Assembly: GCA_001515955.1 (NCBI GenBank)
Contig: LOES01000179.1
Coordinates: forward strand, 1-26,254
DNA: 26,254 nt
Direction: 5' to 3'
Source of the DNA: Clostridia bacterium BRH_c25
Lineage (GTDB): Bacteria > Bacillota_A > Clostridia > Lutisporales > Lutisporaceae
The notes under the pieces were generated by a model. It saw nothing but the letters and a program-made list of their open reading frames with translations. It made no database searches and had not been told where the DNA came from. This document shows positions 15,904-23,363 of the stretch, piece by piece. The position numbers and the translations under genes are program-made. Position 1 is the stretch's first letter. Every line of letters begins with the position of its first letter.

Positions 15904-15930
15904 ATTAAAGCACATAGTATTAAATATCTC

Positions 15931-16044
15931 TATATTTCGCGAAAAACATTTTACATTAATAATTCAAATTTCGCGTAAATGTTTCCTTGATTTTATTGAA
16001 TTCGCACTATACCCGAATGTAATACCTTAGGTGCGTTCAATATA
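15931..16044 (+). repeat. 114-bp two-hairpin repeat, copy A
   Basis: This block matches the reverse complement of 21780-21893 over 114 bases with about 9 mismatches by hand alignment; both begin TATATTTCGCGAAAAACATT in this orientation. One hairpin is built from CGCGAAA/TTTCGCG (15938-15944 with 15969-15975), with AAACATTTTAC/GTAAATGTTT as an alternative pairing. The other comes from TATTGAA-CGCAC / GTGCG-TTCAATA near the right end. It has no ORF and separates the AOR gene from its probable transporter partner. Confidence 0.85.
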
Positions 16045-16079
16045 TCAGCAAAAATTATTAATAATAGGGGGATTATATT

Positions 16080-17069
16080 ATGAGTATTAAGAAGATGAGT
16101 TTGATATTACTAAGTATAATGTTGGTATTGACTTTAGTGCTGGCAGGATGTACAAAGACAGAGCCATCAAAAACAGAGCCATCAAAGACTGAACCGGAGA
16201 AAGCTAAATCTGTGCAATTAGGTGTAGCCACAGCTACTGTTGGAGGAGCATATTACCCAATGGGACAGGCGATTGCAAATGTTGTTAATTCACATTATGA
16301 CGGTGTGGTTCTGAATGCGGAAGTTACAAATGGTGCTCTTGAGAATAACAGGCTAATTAATGATGGAGAATCCGCCCTTGGAATAACCAATGCTGATTTG
16401 GCATATTATGCTGCAAGCGGACAAAAACCCTATGAAAAAAAACAGGATGTAGTTGCTGTTGGGAATTTACATCCCAGTGTTTTTCATATCATAACACTTG
16501 CCGATTCTCCAATAAAAGGTATTGAAGATTTAAAAGGCAAGAGAGTAGCAGTTGGACCAGCTGGCGGTGCTTCTATAGGGATTATGGAGAACATTTTAAA
16601 AGAATATGGAATGTCATTCAATGATATTTCACCAAGTTATTTACCTTATTCAGATGGTTTTTCCCAGCTTTCTGACGGGAATATAGATGTGGCACTGGCA
16701 ACAAGTGGTTTTCCAGCTGCAGCGGTAATGGAGATTGCAGCCACTAAAGCTATAAAGTTTATGGAAGTTGAGGAAAGCAAATTTAAGAATATGCTTGATC
16801 AATACCCATATTATACTGATGCAGTGGTATCAAAAGATGTTTATAAATTGGATAAGGATACCAAGGCAATTGGCATATCCAATCTACTGGTATGCAAGTC
16901 AGATATGGATGAGGATATTGTATATAATATAACCAAAGCATTATATGACAATATTCAAGAACTAAAGGAAAACAATAAAACTGCAGAACAAATAGATACA
17001 AGCAAATTAAGCGAGACTTCAATTCCATTGCATCCCGGTGCTCAAAAGTATTTTGACGAGAAGAAGTAG
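16080..17069 (+). CDS. TAXI-family TRAP transporter solute-binding lipoprotein
   Basis: This extracytoplasmic binding protein hands a carboxylate or amino acid to a fused TRAP permease. The ATG follows AGGGGG at 8-9 bases. The 329-aa product has a lipoprotein signal (hydrophobic LILLSIMLVLTLVLAGC, lipid-anchored Cys24), a linker of three near-identical TEPSK units encoded by 15-bp tandem repeats, then the TAXI fold: LGVATATVGGAYYPMGQAIANVVN, LGITNADLAYYA, DLKGKRVAVGPAGGASIGIMENIL, DVALATSGFPAAAVMEIA, and a C-terminal HPGAQKYF. The only permease of the matching type in the window is at 10663-12573. The gene has its own terminator, so it may be transcribed apart from the operon. Confidence 0.94.
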   Translation: MSIKKMSLILLSIMLVLTLVLAGCTKTEPSKTEPSKTEPEKAKSVQLGVATATVGGAYYPMGQAIANVVNSHYDGVVLNAEVTNGALENNRLINDGESALGITNADLAYYAASGQKPYEKKQDVVAVGNLHPSVFHIITLADSPIKGIEDLKGKRVAVGPAGGASIGIMENILKEYGMSFNDISPSYLPYSDGFSQLSDGNIDVALATSGFPAAAVMEIAATKAIKFMEVEESKFKNMLDQYPYYTDAVVSKDVYKLDKDTKAIGISNLLVCKSDMDEDIVYNITKALYDNIQELKENNKTAEQIDTSKLSETSIPLHPGAQKYFDEKK

Positions 17070-17099
17070 AATTACATAAATTATTTAACAAAATAATAC

Positions 17100-17152
17100 G
17101 GGGCAGTCTTAAAATAGAGAGTGATTTCTAAGTTAAGACTGCCCTGCTTTTT
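17100..17152 (+). terminator. Strong intrinsic terminator after the binding-protein gene
   Basis: GGGCAGTCTTAA (17101-17112) pairs perfectly with TTAAGACTGCCC (17133-17144) around a 20-base loop, followed by a short gap and TTTTT. It closes the GntR-linked cluster. The rest of the gap to 17300 shows no gene and no promoter I can defend. Confidence 0.85.
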
Positions 17153-17300
17153 CGTGTCGGGCTACTTCTTTTTCTATGCGGTCAAGCTGATCGCTGTGCA
17201 TCTTATTTTAATAAATAATACTAAGTCTCCCTACAGCATGTAACACATTGGCAGGCTGATGAATAATATGGAAGGGAAAACGTGTAAAGGGGGGTTAATA

Positions 17301-17525
17301 ATGACCAAAGGCTATATCTATGACTACGAGTATAAACCTGAAATGCTTGTTGCTCCACACTATGAAATACCTGTTATGGGGCCGGAATTCAAGCTGGCGG
17401 AAGCCTATGTGCCTTACCAGGTGCTTCAGAAGGTATATGAACCGATGAAGGGCTTGATGAAGGGAACTATTTTTCCGGAGCTGTACCGTCCATATGTAAA
17501 AATGAAAAAGGACAGAGAAGATTGA
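17301..17525 (+). CDS. cotJA: Spore coat-associated protein CotJA
   Basis: CotJA is a small inner-coat component of endospores, made in the mother cell. ATG 17301 is preceded by GGGGGG (17289-17294) with 6-base spacing; an upstream in-frame ATG at 17259 has no ribosome binding site. The 74-aa product carries the family core KLAEAYVPYQVLQKVYEP and GLMKGTIFPELYRPY, and no membrane segment. It is the first gene of a compact cotJA-cotJB-cotJC operon. In Bacillus this operon is under sigma-E control; I could not identify a convincing sigma-E promoter here. Confidence 0.92.
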   Translation: MTKGYIYDYEYKPEMLVAPHYEIPVMGPEFKLAEAYVPYQVLQKVYEPMKGLMKGTIFPELYRPYVKMKKDRED

Positions 17526-17543
17526 GGAAAGGAAGGTATTGAG

Positions 17544-17816
17544 ATGGATATAAGCAGAGACAGACTTGAACTGCTTAAGGAAATAATGGCGGTTGACTTC
17601 TCTTTAGTGGAGCTTAACCTGTATCTGGACACACATCCGATGGATCAACGGGCATTAAGACTTCATAATGAGTATGTGATGAAATACAAAATGCTTAAGG
17701 ATAAGTATGAAGAGGAGTATGCCCCATTGACCCACAGAATTGCAAGCGATTGCCCATGGGAATGGATAGAAGAGCCCTGGCCCTGGCAGATTGACTATGA
17801 GATGGGGGGGAAGTAA
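17544..17816 (+). CDS. cotJB: Spore coat protein CotJB
   Basis: CotJB is the second component of the CotJ spore coat complex. The 90-aa product contains the diagnostic segments LLKEIMAVDFSLVELNLYLDTHP, YEEEYAPLTHRI and WEWIEEPWPWQID. A GGAAGG site precedes the ATG. It starts 18 bases after cotJA and ends 3 bases before cotJC, consistent with co-translation. Its last codons contain a run of seven G (GGG GGG frame region near 17804-17810), which also supplies the ribosome binding site for cotJC; such tracts are prone to slippage. Confidence 0.93.
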   Translation: MDISRDRLELLKEIMAVDFSLVELNLYLDTHPMDQRALRLHNEYVMKYKMLKDKYEEEYAPLTHRIASDCPWEWIEEPWPWQIDYEMGGK

Positions 17817-17819
17817 TAT

Positions 17820-18395
17820 ATGTGGATATATGAAAAGAAGCTTCAATACCCGGCATGGGTTGAGGGCTGTGATTTAAAAATCGCAAAGCTGCTTTTTGCA
17901 CAGTATGGGGGTCCGGACAGCGAGCTTTCCGCCGGTCTGAGATATTTGTCACAGAGATATAACATGCCTATACCGGAAGCAAAGGCAGTGTTGACGGATA
18001 TCGGTACAGAGGAGCTTGCACATTGGGAAATAATTGCAACACTGATATTCAAGATAGTGAGCAGGGCAACGCCTGAGGAACTAATAGAGGCGGGCATGGG
18101 GCCGAACTATATACAGCATGGCCGTGACGTCTATCCAAGTGATGCAGCAGGAGTGCCGTGGACAGCAGCATATATTCAGGCAATAGAAGATCCAATAACA
18201 AATCTTCATGAGGATCTGGCAGCAGAACAGAAGGCCAGAACGACTTATGAGCATCTGATAAAATCCACTGATGACAGAGGAGTAATAGAGACATTGAGCT
18301 TCTTAAGGGAGAGGGAAGTGGTTCACTTCCAGAGGTTCGGTGAAACTCTGAGAATGGTGCAGGAGCATATGGATCATATAAAGCATAAGAGATAG
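17820..18395 (+). CDS. cotJC: Spore coat protein CotJC, manganese catalase family
   Basis: CotJC is a coat-associated protein with the ferritin-like four-helix fold of di-manganese catalases. The 191-aa product begins MWIYEKKLQYPAWVEG, then carries the ligand-bearing helices SELSAGLRYLSQRY, DIGTEELAHWEIIATLI (Glu and His ligands), NLHEDLAAEQKARTTYEHLI and FLREREVVHFQRFGETL. The Glu/His set needed for a dinuclear Mn site is present, so catalase activity protecting the forming spore is plausible. The GGGGGG site at the end of cotJB drives translation. A bidirectional terminator follows at once. Confidence 0.94.
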   Translation: MWIYEKKLQYPAWVEGCDLKIAKLLFAQYGGPDSELSAGLRYLSQRYNMPIPEAKAVLTDIGTEELAHWEIIATLIFKIVSRATPEELIEAGMGPNYIQHGRDVYPSDAAGVPWTAAYIQAIEDPITNLHEDLAAEQKARTTYEHLIKSTDDRGVIETLSFLREREVVHFQRFGETLRMVQEHMDHIKHKR

Positions 18396-18397
18396 CT

Positions 18398-18421
18398 AAA
18401 AGGGGCAATTAAGCCCCTTTT
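18398..18421. terminator. Bidirectional terminator between cotJC and the chemotaxis gene
   Basis: AAAAGGGGC (18398-18406) pairs with GCCCCTTTT (18413-18421) around 6 bases. It carries T-runs when read in either direction and serves both convergent genes. Confidence 0.9.
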
Positions 18422-18459
18422 GTTTTCCTTGGAATAGCGGTTTTCGGATTGGCTCCTTC

Positions 18460-20529
18460 TTACACTTTGAATCTTGCTACTGCTGCATTGAGCTTATCGG
18501 CACTTTCCTTGGTACTGTTTGCCTGCAGGAGGACATTGTTTGACCTTTCTGCTACTATAGTAGTTTTCTGAGCTATGCTCTGAGTGCCTTCTGCCGCTTC
18601 ATTATTTGAATCGGTAATCTCACTTATGGCCTTTATCATATTTTGCATGGAAGCCGCAAGTTCTTCGGAAGTTGCGCTGAAATCCGTCACAAGCTCGGCA
18701 ATAGACTGTGCATCCTTATTATATTCATCAGTTGCATTAAGCATTGTCTTATAGTCTCTATTTACATCAGTAGCCATATAATTAAGCAAAGCGTTTGAGC
18801 TTGACGATAGATTTCCAACAGATTGCACTACTGTTTGGGTTATATCCTGTATCTTCGCAACAGTACTGCTTGAATTCTCTGCCAGCTTCCTTATCTCATC
18901 AGCAACAACTGCAAAACCTCTTCCTGCCTCGCCTGCTCTTGCCGCTTCTATTGCCGCATTCAATGCAAGAAGATTGGTTTGGGAGGTTATCTGCAGTATG
19001 GCTTCTGCAAGCACATTAATCTGCTCTACTGCCTTCGCTTCCTCCAAAGCATTTTCAAGTTTCCCCTTAACCTCTATGAATACCTCTTGAGCATTTTTTC
19101 GGGATACGAGGAAGTCTTCCTTGAGTTTGTTTGCCTTTTCACTTATTGCTCCAGCCGCCGATGCTCCATCCTGAGCTTTTGCAGCAATGGATTCAACAGC
19201 TCTGTCAATTTCACTGGAGGTAGCATTCATTTCCTGGGCAGAGGCTGCCATTTCCTCCATACCGGCAGACACCTCCTCAGTAGTCGCCGACACATCCTCT
19301 ATTTGCCCATTGAGATCAGATATGTTCTCTATTGCTCCATTTATAACCGAGCTTACGTTTGATGCCTCATTTATGACATCATGTACCAGATCCTTAATGG
19401 AATTTTGCATTGTTTCAATGGATTTTGCAAGGATTCCAAATTCATCCTTTCTTTTCAGGTGCTTTTTTGATACTTCCTTTGTGAAATCACCTGTAGCGAT
19501 ATTTTTCAGGAACTCGGAGGATGACTTTATTGGATTGGAAATAGACGAAGCAATAAAATATGTAGAAATCAAGCTTAACACAACAAATACAAGTGACATG
19601 GTGATTATTGAAGTCTTAAGGCTGTCCAATTGTTCAAGCACTTCACTCTTGGGTGCCTCAACTGCAATGGACCAGCCGGTGTCCTTTAAGGATGCATAGC
19701 CCAGGTACATTTCTATTCCTTCAAATTTATATTCACCTGTTGAGGATTCTCCTTTGATCATTTTCTCCTCTATAGCTACAAGAGACCTGAGAGTGGCATC
19801 CTTCTCAACCTGTTCAAAAGCATTGTACCTGTCAAAGACCTTTTGTCTGTCGATGTGAGCTATAGTTGTACCATGTTCATTAATTATGAAAGCCTTTCCG
19901 GACTTTCCATATGTTATATCCTGGACAAAATCGCAAAGCTCATATCCATCCCTTGCTGCCGCCAAAACTCCGACAATTTCTCCATCATACTTTATAGGTA
20001 CAGAGTAAACAAGCAAAGCAGAATTCATGCTTGTATTTATAATTGGTTCAGTTACAATATCCTCACCCTTTATTGACTGTGTAAAGTAATTCTTATCCGT
20101 TGCGTATGAAAAGTTACCGTCAGTTGAGTAAAGCACTCCGTCCTTCCCTATAAAGCCCATCCATTTATGGCCGCCTCTTTCTGATTCTTCTTTCAATATT
20201 AATAATTTGTCACTAATTGATGTTTTGGGGTCCCCGATTTCTGGTCTGGCTGCAATTGCTCCCAGAGCTATTAAGTTTCCACCTATCCTGTTTTCTAGAA
20301 CCTGGGCGGACTGCTCAGCAACAAGGGGCAGAGTCCCTTCAACCTGGTCTATCAGTGCCTTGGAAGAATTCAGGTATGATACTACTGATAATCCTACACA
20401 GACTACCAAAAGCAGTATACTCATCAAGGCTATCATTCTGATTTTAATACTAAGTATTGCCGGGCTGCGTAGTTTATTGCTATTGTTTTTGCTTTTTTTC
20501 TGCGTTTTCTTGAAAAAATTGAGTTTCAT
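18460..20529 (-). CDS. Methyl-accepting chemotaxis protein with dCache sensor
   Basis: This is a transmembrane chemoreceptor that signals to CheA/CheW. The 689-aa protein has a basic N-terminus, a first TM helix (about 30-55, [20 protein letters not shown]), and an extracytoplasmic double-Cache ligand domain (about 60-300, with [41 protein letters not shown] and [18 protein letters not shown]). A second TM helix follows (about 307-332), then HAMP (to about 385) and a long cytoplasmic coiled coil with the conserved hairpin tip [21 protein letters not shown], then [22 protein letters not shown] lies 9 bases before the ATG. It is monocistronic with a consensus promoter. The ligand is unknown; Cache domains often bind organic or amino acids. 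Confidence 0.95.
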   Translation of the reverse strand: MKLNFFKKTQKKSKNNSNKLRSPAILSIKIRMIALMSILLLVVCVGLSVVSYLNSSKALIDQVEGTLPLVAEQSAQVLENRIGGNLIALGAIAARPEIGDPKTSISDKLLILKEESERGGHKWMGFIGKDGVLYSTDGNFSYATDKNYFTQSIKGEDIVTEPIINTSMNSALLVYSVPIKYDGEIVGVLAAARDGYELCDFVQDITYGKSGKAFIINEHGTTIAHIDRQKVFDRYNAFEQVEKDATLRSLVAIEEKMIKGESSTGEYKFEGIEMYLGYASLKDTGWSIAVEAPKSEVLEQLDSLKTSIITMSLVFVVLSLISTYFIASSISNPIKSSSEFLKNIATGDFTKEVSKKHLKRKDEFGILAKSIETMQNSIKDLVHDVINEASNVSSVINGAIENISDLNGQIEDVSATTEEVSAGMEEMAASAQEMNATSSEIDRAVESIAAKAQDGASAAGAISEKANKLKEDFLVSRKNAQEVFIEVKGKLENALEEAKAVEQINVLAEAILQITSQTNLLALNAAIEAARAGEAGRGFAVVADEIRKLAENSSSTVAKIQDITQTVVQSVGNLSSSSNALLNYMATDVNRDYKTMLNATDEYNKDAQSIAELVTDFSATSEELAASMQNMIKAISEITDSNNEAAEGTQSIAQKTTIVAERSNNVLLQANSTKESADKLNAAVARFKV

Positions 20530-20634
20530 CTGCTATATCCTCCCCTATTATTGATTGAATGCTATAATTCTCAAACATCTATTTCCCTCTCATGTTTAAT
20601 ATTACAAAATAGACCATTTCAATATTTAATAACA

Positions 20635-20664
20635 ATTATAACCAAATTCTGTACCTATTGTCAA
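20635..20664 (-). promoter_or_regulatory. Consensus sigma-A promoter of the chemotaxis gene
   Basis: Read on the minus strand, TTGACA (20664-20659) and TATAAT (20640-20635) are both perfect and separated by 18 bases. Transcription would start about 100 bases before the ATG. Confidence 0.85.
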
Positions 20665-20690
20665 GATTCGACATAAAAGACAGCAAGTTT

Positions 20691-20712
20691 AAAGGGGCTT
20701 TTCAGCCCCTTT
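20691..20712 (-). terminator. Terminator after the Cys-rich gene
   Basis: AAAGGGGC (20691-20698) pairs with GCCCCTTT (20705-20712) around 6 bases. It sits 9 bases beyond the stop of the minus-strand gene at 20721. The T-run is short on the minus strand (TTT) and better on the plus strand (TTTAGTTTTT). Confidence 0.7.
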
Positions 20713-20720
20713 AGTTTTTG

Positions 20721-21020
20721 TTAACACCTGCATTCATTTTTTGATTCAAGAAGTTCATTCAATATTGTTTCGCAATCAACGATTATCTCGCATATGCAGT
20801 GGATATCTACGAACTTGAATTTGTCATGGCAGCGGAAAACTGCAAGGTTACCTATTACAGATATTACTTCTACGTTTTCCTGAACACAATCATCACAGGT
20901 ATTGAGTATAATTGTTGCCCTGTTGTCATCGTTATCTGCCAGAAGGCACAGTAAATCCCTTATGTTATCCGGAAAGTGCTTTATTTTGAAATCTTTATCT
21001 CTTCTGCATTCTTTGCCCAT
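20721..21020 (-). CDS. Small Cys-rich protein of unknown function (99 aa)
   Basis: I do not recognise a named family. The start is secure: on the minus strand an ideal AGGAGGTGA lies just before the ATG at 21020. The product has nine Cys, including pairs C-x2-C (NTCDDCVQ), C-x-C (DIHCICEI) and a C-terminal CRC, and an ordered-looking core VEVISVIGNLAVFRCHDKFKFVDIHC. There is no signal peptide or membrane segment. The repeated Cys suggest metal binding or disulphide crosslinking, as in spore-coat morphogenetic proteins, but that is only a guess. The leader contains a 12-bp inverted repeat (21091-21128). Confidence 0.8.
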   Translation of the reverse strand: MGKECRRDKDFKIKHFPDNIRDLLCLLADNDDNRATIILNTCDDCVQENVEVISVIGNLAVFRCHDKFKFVDIHCICEIIVDCETILNELLESKNECRC

Positions 21021-21090
21021 TTAATTCACCTCCTAAATATTTGAGGTTATAGATTCAATTTTTGCATTTGCATGAAGCCATAAATCTATT

Positions 21091-21128
21091 TACAGGAGAT
21101 AAGTTGAGATTTTATGTTATCTCCTGTA
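21091..21128. repeat. 12-bp perfect inverted repeat in a divergent intergenic region
   Basis: TACAGGAGATAA (21091-21102) is the exact complement of TTATCTCCTGTA (21117-21128) with a 14-base loop. No T-run flanks it on either side, so it could be an operator or a leader hairpin of the minus-strand Cys-rich gene. The remaining gene-free bases 21021-21338 contain no ORF that I can support. Confidence 0.6.
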
Positions 21129-21338
21129 TACACCTCTGATATCATAATATTAATAAGTACAAATAATGTGACAGCTAAGTTAAAAATTATATTTTTTCAG
21201 GCGTTTATGTATGTTATTATATAGTGCGGGGGAGGGATTGGGTTATTTTCTGTGGAATATGGGAGGAAAAGCTGATATAGTATAAGTATATATATTAAAG
21301 GCAGTAAAGGAAAAATATAGAATCAGGGGGGGAAGGCT

Positions 21339-21767
21339 ATGGGTAGAGTACTGATAGTAAATGACAGCAGGTTTGAAAGTATGATTCTGAAGGATATATT
21401 AAGTCAATTGGGCTATAATGTATGCATAGCTGATGAGTATGATGCCGTAGGCCAGGTTCGGAGCTTCTCTCCTGATGTAGTACTGGCAAATTATGTTATG
21501 AGGGATACCTTTGGAGATCAGCTTATTGAAAGGATTAAAGCACGTTACCCTGAGGTCCGGTGCATATTGACCTCCAGCAGTATAATCGATCCTGACAGCC
21601 TGAAGTGCAGAAGAGTTGATGCGGTGGTTAGGACCCCAATAAGCAAGAATGATTTGGAAAGTGTACTTCAGCATTTATATAATGGCGAAGATGCTTCAGC
21701 AGACAATGGGCTTGAGTTAAAAGAGATTAAAGATACGATGAAGAAGTGGAGAAATAAAATAAAATAA
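21339..21767 (+). CDS. Stand-alone receiver-domain protein lacking the phosphoacceptor (pseudo-receiver)
   Basis: GGGGGGGAAGG precedes the ATG. The 142-aa product has the CheY-like fold: beta-1 VLIVNDSR, helix, beta-3 PDVVLANYVMRDTFGDQLIERIK, beta-4 RCILTSS and beta-5 VDAVVRTPISKNDLESVL. The phosphoacceptor Asp expected at the end of beta-3 (PDVVLMD-type) is Asn51. The first residue of the acidic pair is Asn8 (ND instead of DD), and the conserved Lys before Pro in beta-5 is Thr99. The conserved Ser/Thr (Thr78) is kept. It is therefore very unlikely to be phosphorylated and may act as a protein-binding or adaptor domain. A short charged tail follows the domain. Confidence 0.85.
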   Translation: MGRVLIVNDSRFESMILKDILSQLGYNVCIADEYDAVGQVRSFSPDVVLANYVMRDTFGDQLIERIKARYPEVRCILTSSSIIDPDSLKCRRVDAVVRTPISKNDLESVLQHLYNGEDASADNGLELKEIKDTMKKWRNKIK

Positions 21768-21779
21768 TGATATTTTATC

Positions 21780-21893
21780 TATATTGAACGCACTTAAGAT
21801 ATTACATCGGAGTATAGTGCGAATTCAATAAAATCAAGGAAATATTTACGCGAAACTTGAATTAGTTATGTAAAATGTTTTTCGCGAAATATA
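21780..21893 (-). repeat. 114-bp two-hairpin repeat, copy B (inverted relative to copy A)
   Basis: The reverse complement of this block matches 15931-16044 with about 9 mismatches in 114 bases. The TTGAACGCACT / AGTGCG-AATTCAA pairing and the CGCGAAAC / GTTTTTCGCG pairing are both kept. It lies between the pseudo-receiver gene and the yhfZ promoter, and its right end is 11 bases from the -35 hexamer. Confidence 0.85.
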
Positions 21894-21903
21894 TAGGTAT
21901 GGG

Positions 21904-21962
21904 TTGAATTAATAAATGGTATATGATATTATGAAAGTACAATATACAATTTACTGTATATT
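21904..21962 (+). promoter_or_regulatory. yhfZ promoter and operator
   Basis: TTGAAT (21904-21909) and TATTAT (21927-21932) are spaced by 17 bases. Just downstream, over the predicted start of transcription, lies AATATACA-ATTTAC-TGTATATT (21941-21962), a perfect 8-bp inverted repeat with a 6-base spacer that recurs before yhfY. A bound regulator would block initiation. Confidence 0.7.
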
Positions 21963-21980
21963 AATGAGAGGTTGAAAAAA

Positions 21981-22919
21981 ATGGACCAATATAAGAAGCA
22001 GTTGATGTCGAAAAACGGAAGAGTAACAATGCTGCTTGCCAGGGAAATGATGGGCTATCATGAGGGATACAGGATAAAGACTATCGGAGAGTATTCCGAA
22101 AGCTTCGGAATGGGAAGAGGAACTGTACAATCTGCACTGAAATTCCTACAGGAGGCCGACGCTATAAAATTGGAATCAAAGGGCCACCTGGGAACTTATA
22201 TAGATCAAATTGATTATAAAAAGCTATGGAGCATATCAGATCTTGGCATTATTATGGGAGTAATGCCGCTGCCCTATTCAAAAAGGTATGAAGGTCTTGC
22301 TACAGGCTTCTATAAGACCTTTGAAACGGTAAGCATACCCTTCAGTCTGGCCTTTATGAGGGGTGCTACAAAAAGGATAGAAGCTTTGACTTTGGGAAAA
22401 TATAATTTTGCGATCATATCAAAGCTTGCTGCCAATATGGAAATAGAAAACTCCTCCGATATTGAAGTTATTCATGAGTTTGGAGAGGGCAGTTACGTAG
22501 GAAATCATGTTATTATATTCAGAGATGGCAGCATGAAGGAAATAACCGACGGAATGAGGGTGGCATTGGACCCGGCTTCCATAGACCAGTTCACATTGAC
22601 TTCATATGAATGTGAAGGCAAGAAGGTTGAGTATGTCACAACTCCATATAATCAGATATTGCAAAAGCTTAAGAACAATGAGATTGATGCGGCCATATGG
22701 AATGTGGATGAAATTGAAGAAAAGAATCTAAAGTTTAATATATCACCCTTTTCAAATCCGAAAACCAGGAATATAGATAAAGAGGATACAATTGCGGTGG
22801 TAGTCGTAAGTAAAAACAGCCTGGAATTTGGTGACGTGTTGAGGAAGTTCATTGACTTCAAGGAAGTAGAGGGTATGCAGAAAAAGGTAATTAACCAGGA
22901 GGTTATACCTATATATTAA
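21981..22919 (+). CDS. yhfZ: YhfZ-like transcriptional regulator (GntR-type HTH plus ligand-binding domain)
   Basis: The ATG at 21981 lies 9 bases after GAGAGG (21966-21971); an in-frame TTG at 21972 abuts that site and is less likely. The 312-aa product has an N-terminal winged helix (about 1-75; IKTIGEYSESFGMGRGTVQSALKFLQEADAIKLE). A C-terminal domain resembling a periplasmic-binding-protein fold follows (about 85-305; LGIIMGVMPLPYSKRYEGLATGFYKTF, then ALDPASIDQFTL, then KNNEIDAAIWNVDEI), as in enterobacterial YhfZ. It is expected to sense a small molecule and control the genes that follow. Two identical-arm operators at 21941-21962 and 22933-22954 fit autoregulation plus control of the yhfY-U-T run. 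Confidence 0.88.
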   Translation: MDQYKKQLMSKNGRVTMLLAREMMGYHEGYRIKTIGEYSESFGMGRGTVQSALKFLQEADAIKLESKGHLGTYIDQIDYKKLWSISDLGIIMGVMPLPYSKRYEGLATGFYKTFETVSIPFSLAFMRGATKRIEALTLGKYNFAIISKLAANMEIENSSDIEVIHEFGEGSYVGNHVIIFRDGSMKEITDGMRVALDPASIDQFTLTSYECEGKKVEYVTTPYNQILQKLKNNEIDAAIWNVDEIEEKNLKFNISPFSNPKTRNIDKEDTIAVVVVSKNSLEFGDVLRKFIDFKEVEGMQKKVINQEVIPIY

Positions 22920-22932
22920 AATTTTTTCTACC

Positions 22933-22954
22933 AATATACAAAAAAATGTATATT
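22933..22954 (+). promoter_or_regulatory. Second YhfZ operator, before yhfY
   Basis: AATATACA-AAAAAA-TGTATATT has exactly the same arms and 6-base spacer as the repeat at 21941-21962. It lies in the 54-base gap between yhfZ and yhfY, which suggests an internal regulated promoter, although no clear -35/-10 pair is visible. Confidence 0.65.
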
Positions 22955-22973
22955 CAAGATTCGGAGGGAAATT

Positions 22974-23363
22974 ATGGATCAGTTATTGAGAGAAAGGCTT
23001 GACATTTTGAAAGAGGCTGGAGAAATCAGTGATGAGATAAGGGCTGCAGTAATAGAATTTGCTCAAAGCTTTGAAAAGAAATATCCACTCACAATTACGG
23101 AAGAAAATGCATCTATGTTGATTACTCATTTGGCCATGGCATTGGCAAGGATAAAAAAGGGTGAGGAAATCATAGAAATGGATGAATTGGCCATGGATGA
23201 AATCAGGCAAAGCAATATCTATGGTGAACTTCCGGAGTTTTATGAGATAATTGAGGACAAATTGCAAATAAGGCTGCCGGAGTCTGAAAAGGGGTATATT
23301 GCACTGCATGCATGCACTATTATTGTTAAGCTGCAAAATGAAGGAGGGAGTAAAAATGATTAA
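22974..23363 (+). CDS. yhfY: PRD-domain protein YhfY
   Basis: This stand-alone PTS regulation domain has 129 aa. The ATG follows CGGAGGG with good spacing. The two conserved phosphorylatable positions of PRDs are present: His52 in ITHLAMALARI and His112 in YIALHACTI. PRDs are normally phosphorylated by HPr or EIIB and sit inside regulators or antiterminators; here there is no DNA- or RNA-binding domain, as in enterobacterial YhfY. It may pass PTS state to YhfZ or to the transporter. Its last 8 bases overlap the start of yhfU, so translation is coupled. Confidence 0.9.
   Translation: MDQLLRERLDILKEAGEISDEIRAAVIEFAQSFEKKYPLTITEENASMLITHLAMALARIKKGEEIIEMDELAMDEIRQSNIYGELPEFYEIIEDKLQIRLPESEKGYIALHACTIIVKLQNEGGSKND

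Noticed and set aside
17200..17260. Sigma-E promoter for cotJABC
   Set aside because: The operon should be sigma-E dependent by analogy, but the best pair (AATAATACT, then CATGTAAC) fits the consensus poorly and the spacing is doubtful.
19187..19699. 170-codon plus-strand open frame opposite the chemoreceptor gene
   Set aside because: It is the complement of a well-conserved MCP coding sequence, has no ribosome binding site, and its translation has no family features.
16045..21779. Composite transposon bounded by the 114-bp repeats
   Set aside because: The inverted repeats look suggestive, but no transposase or target duplication is visible and the enclosed genes are ordinary chromosomal ones such as cotJABC.
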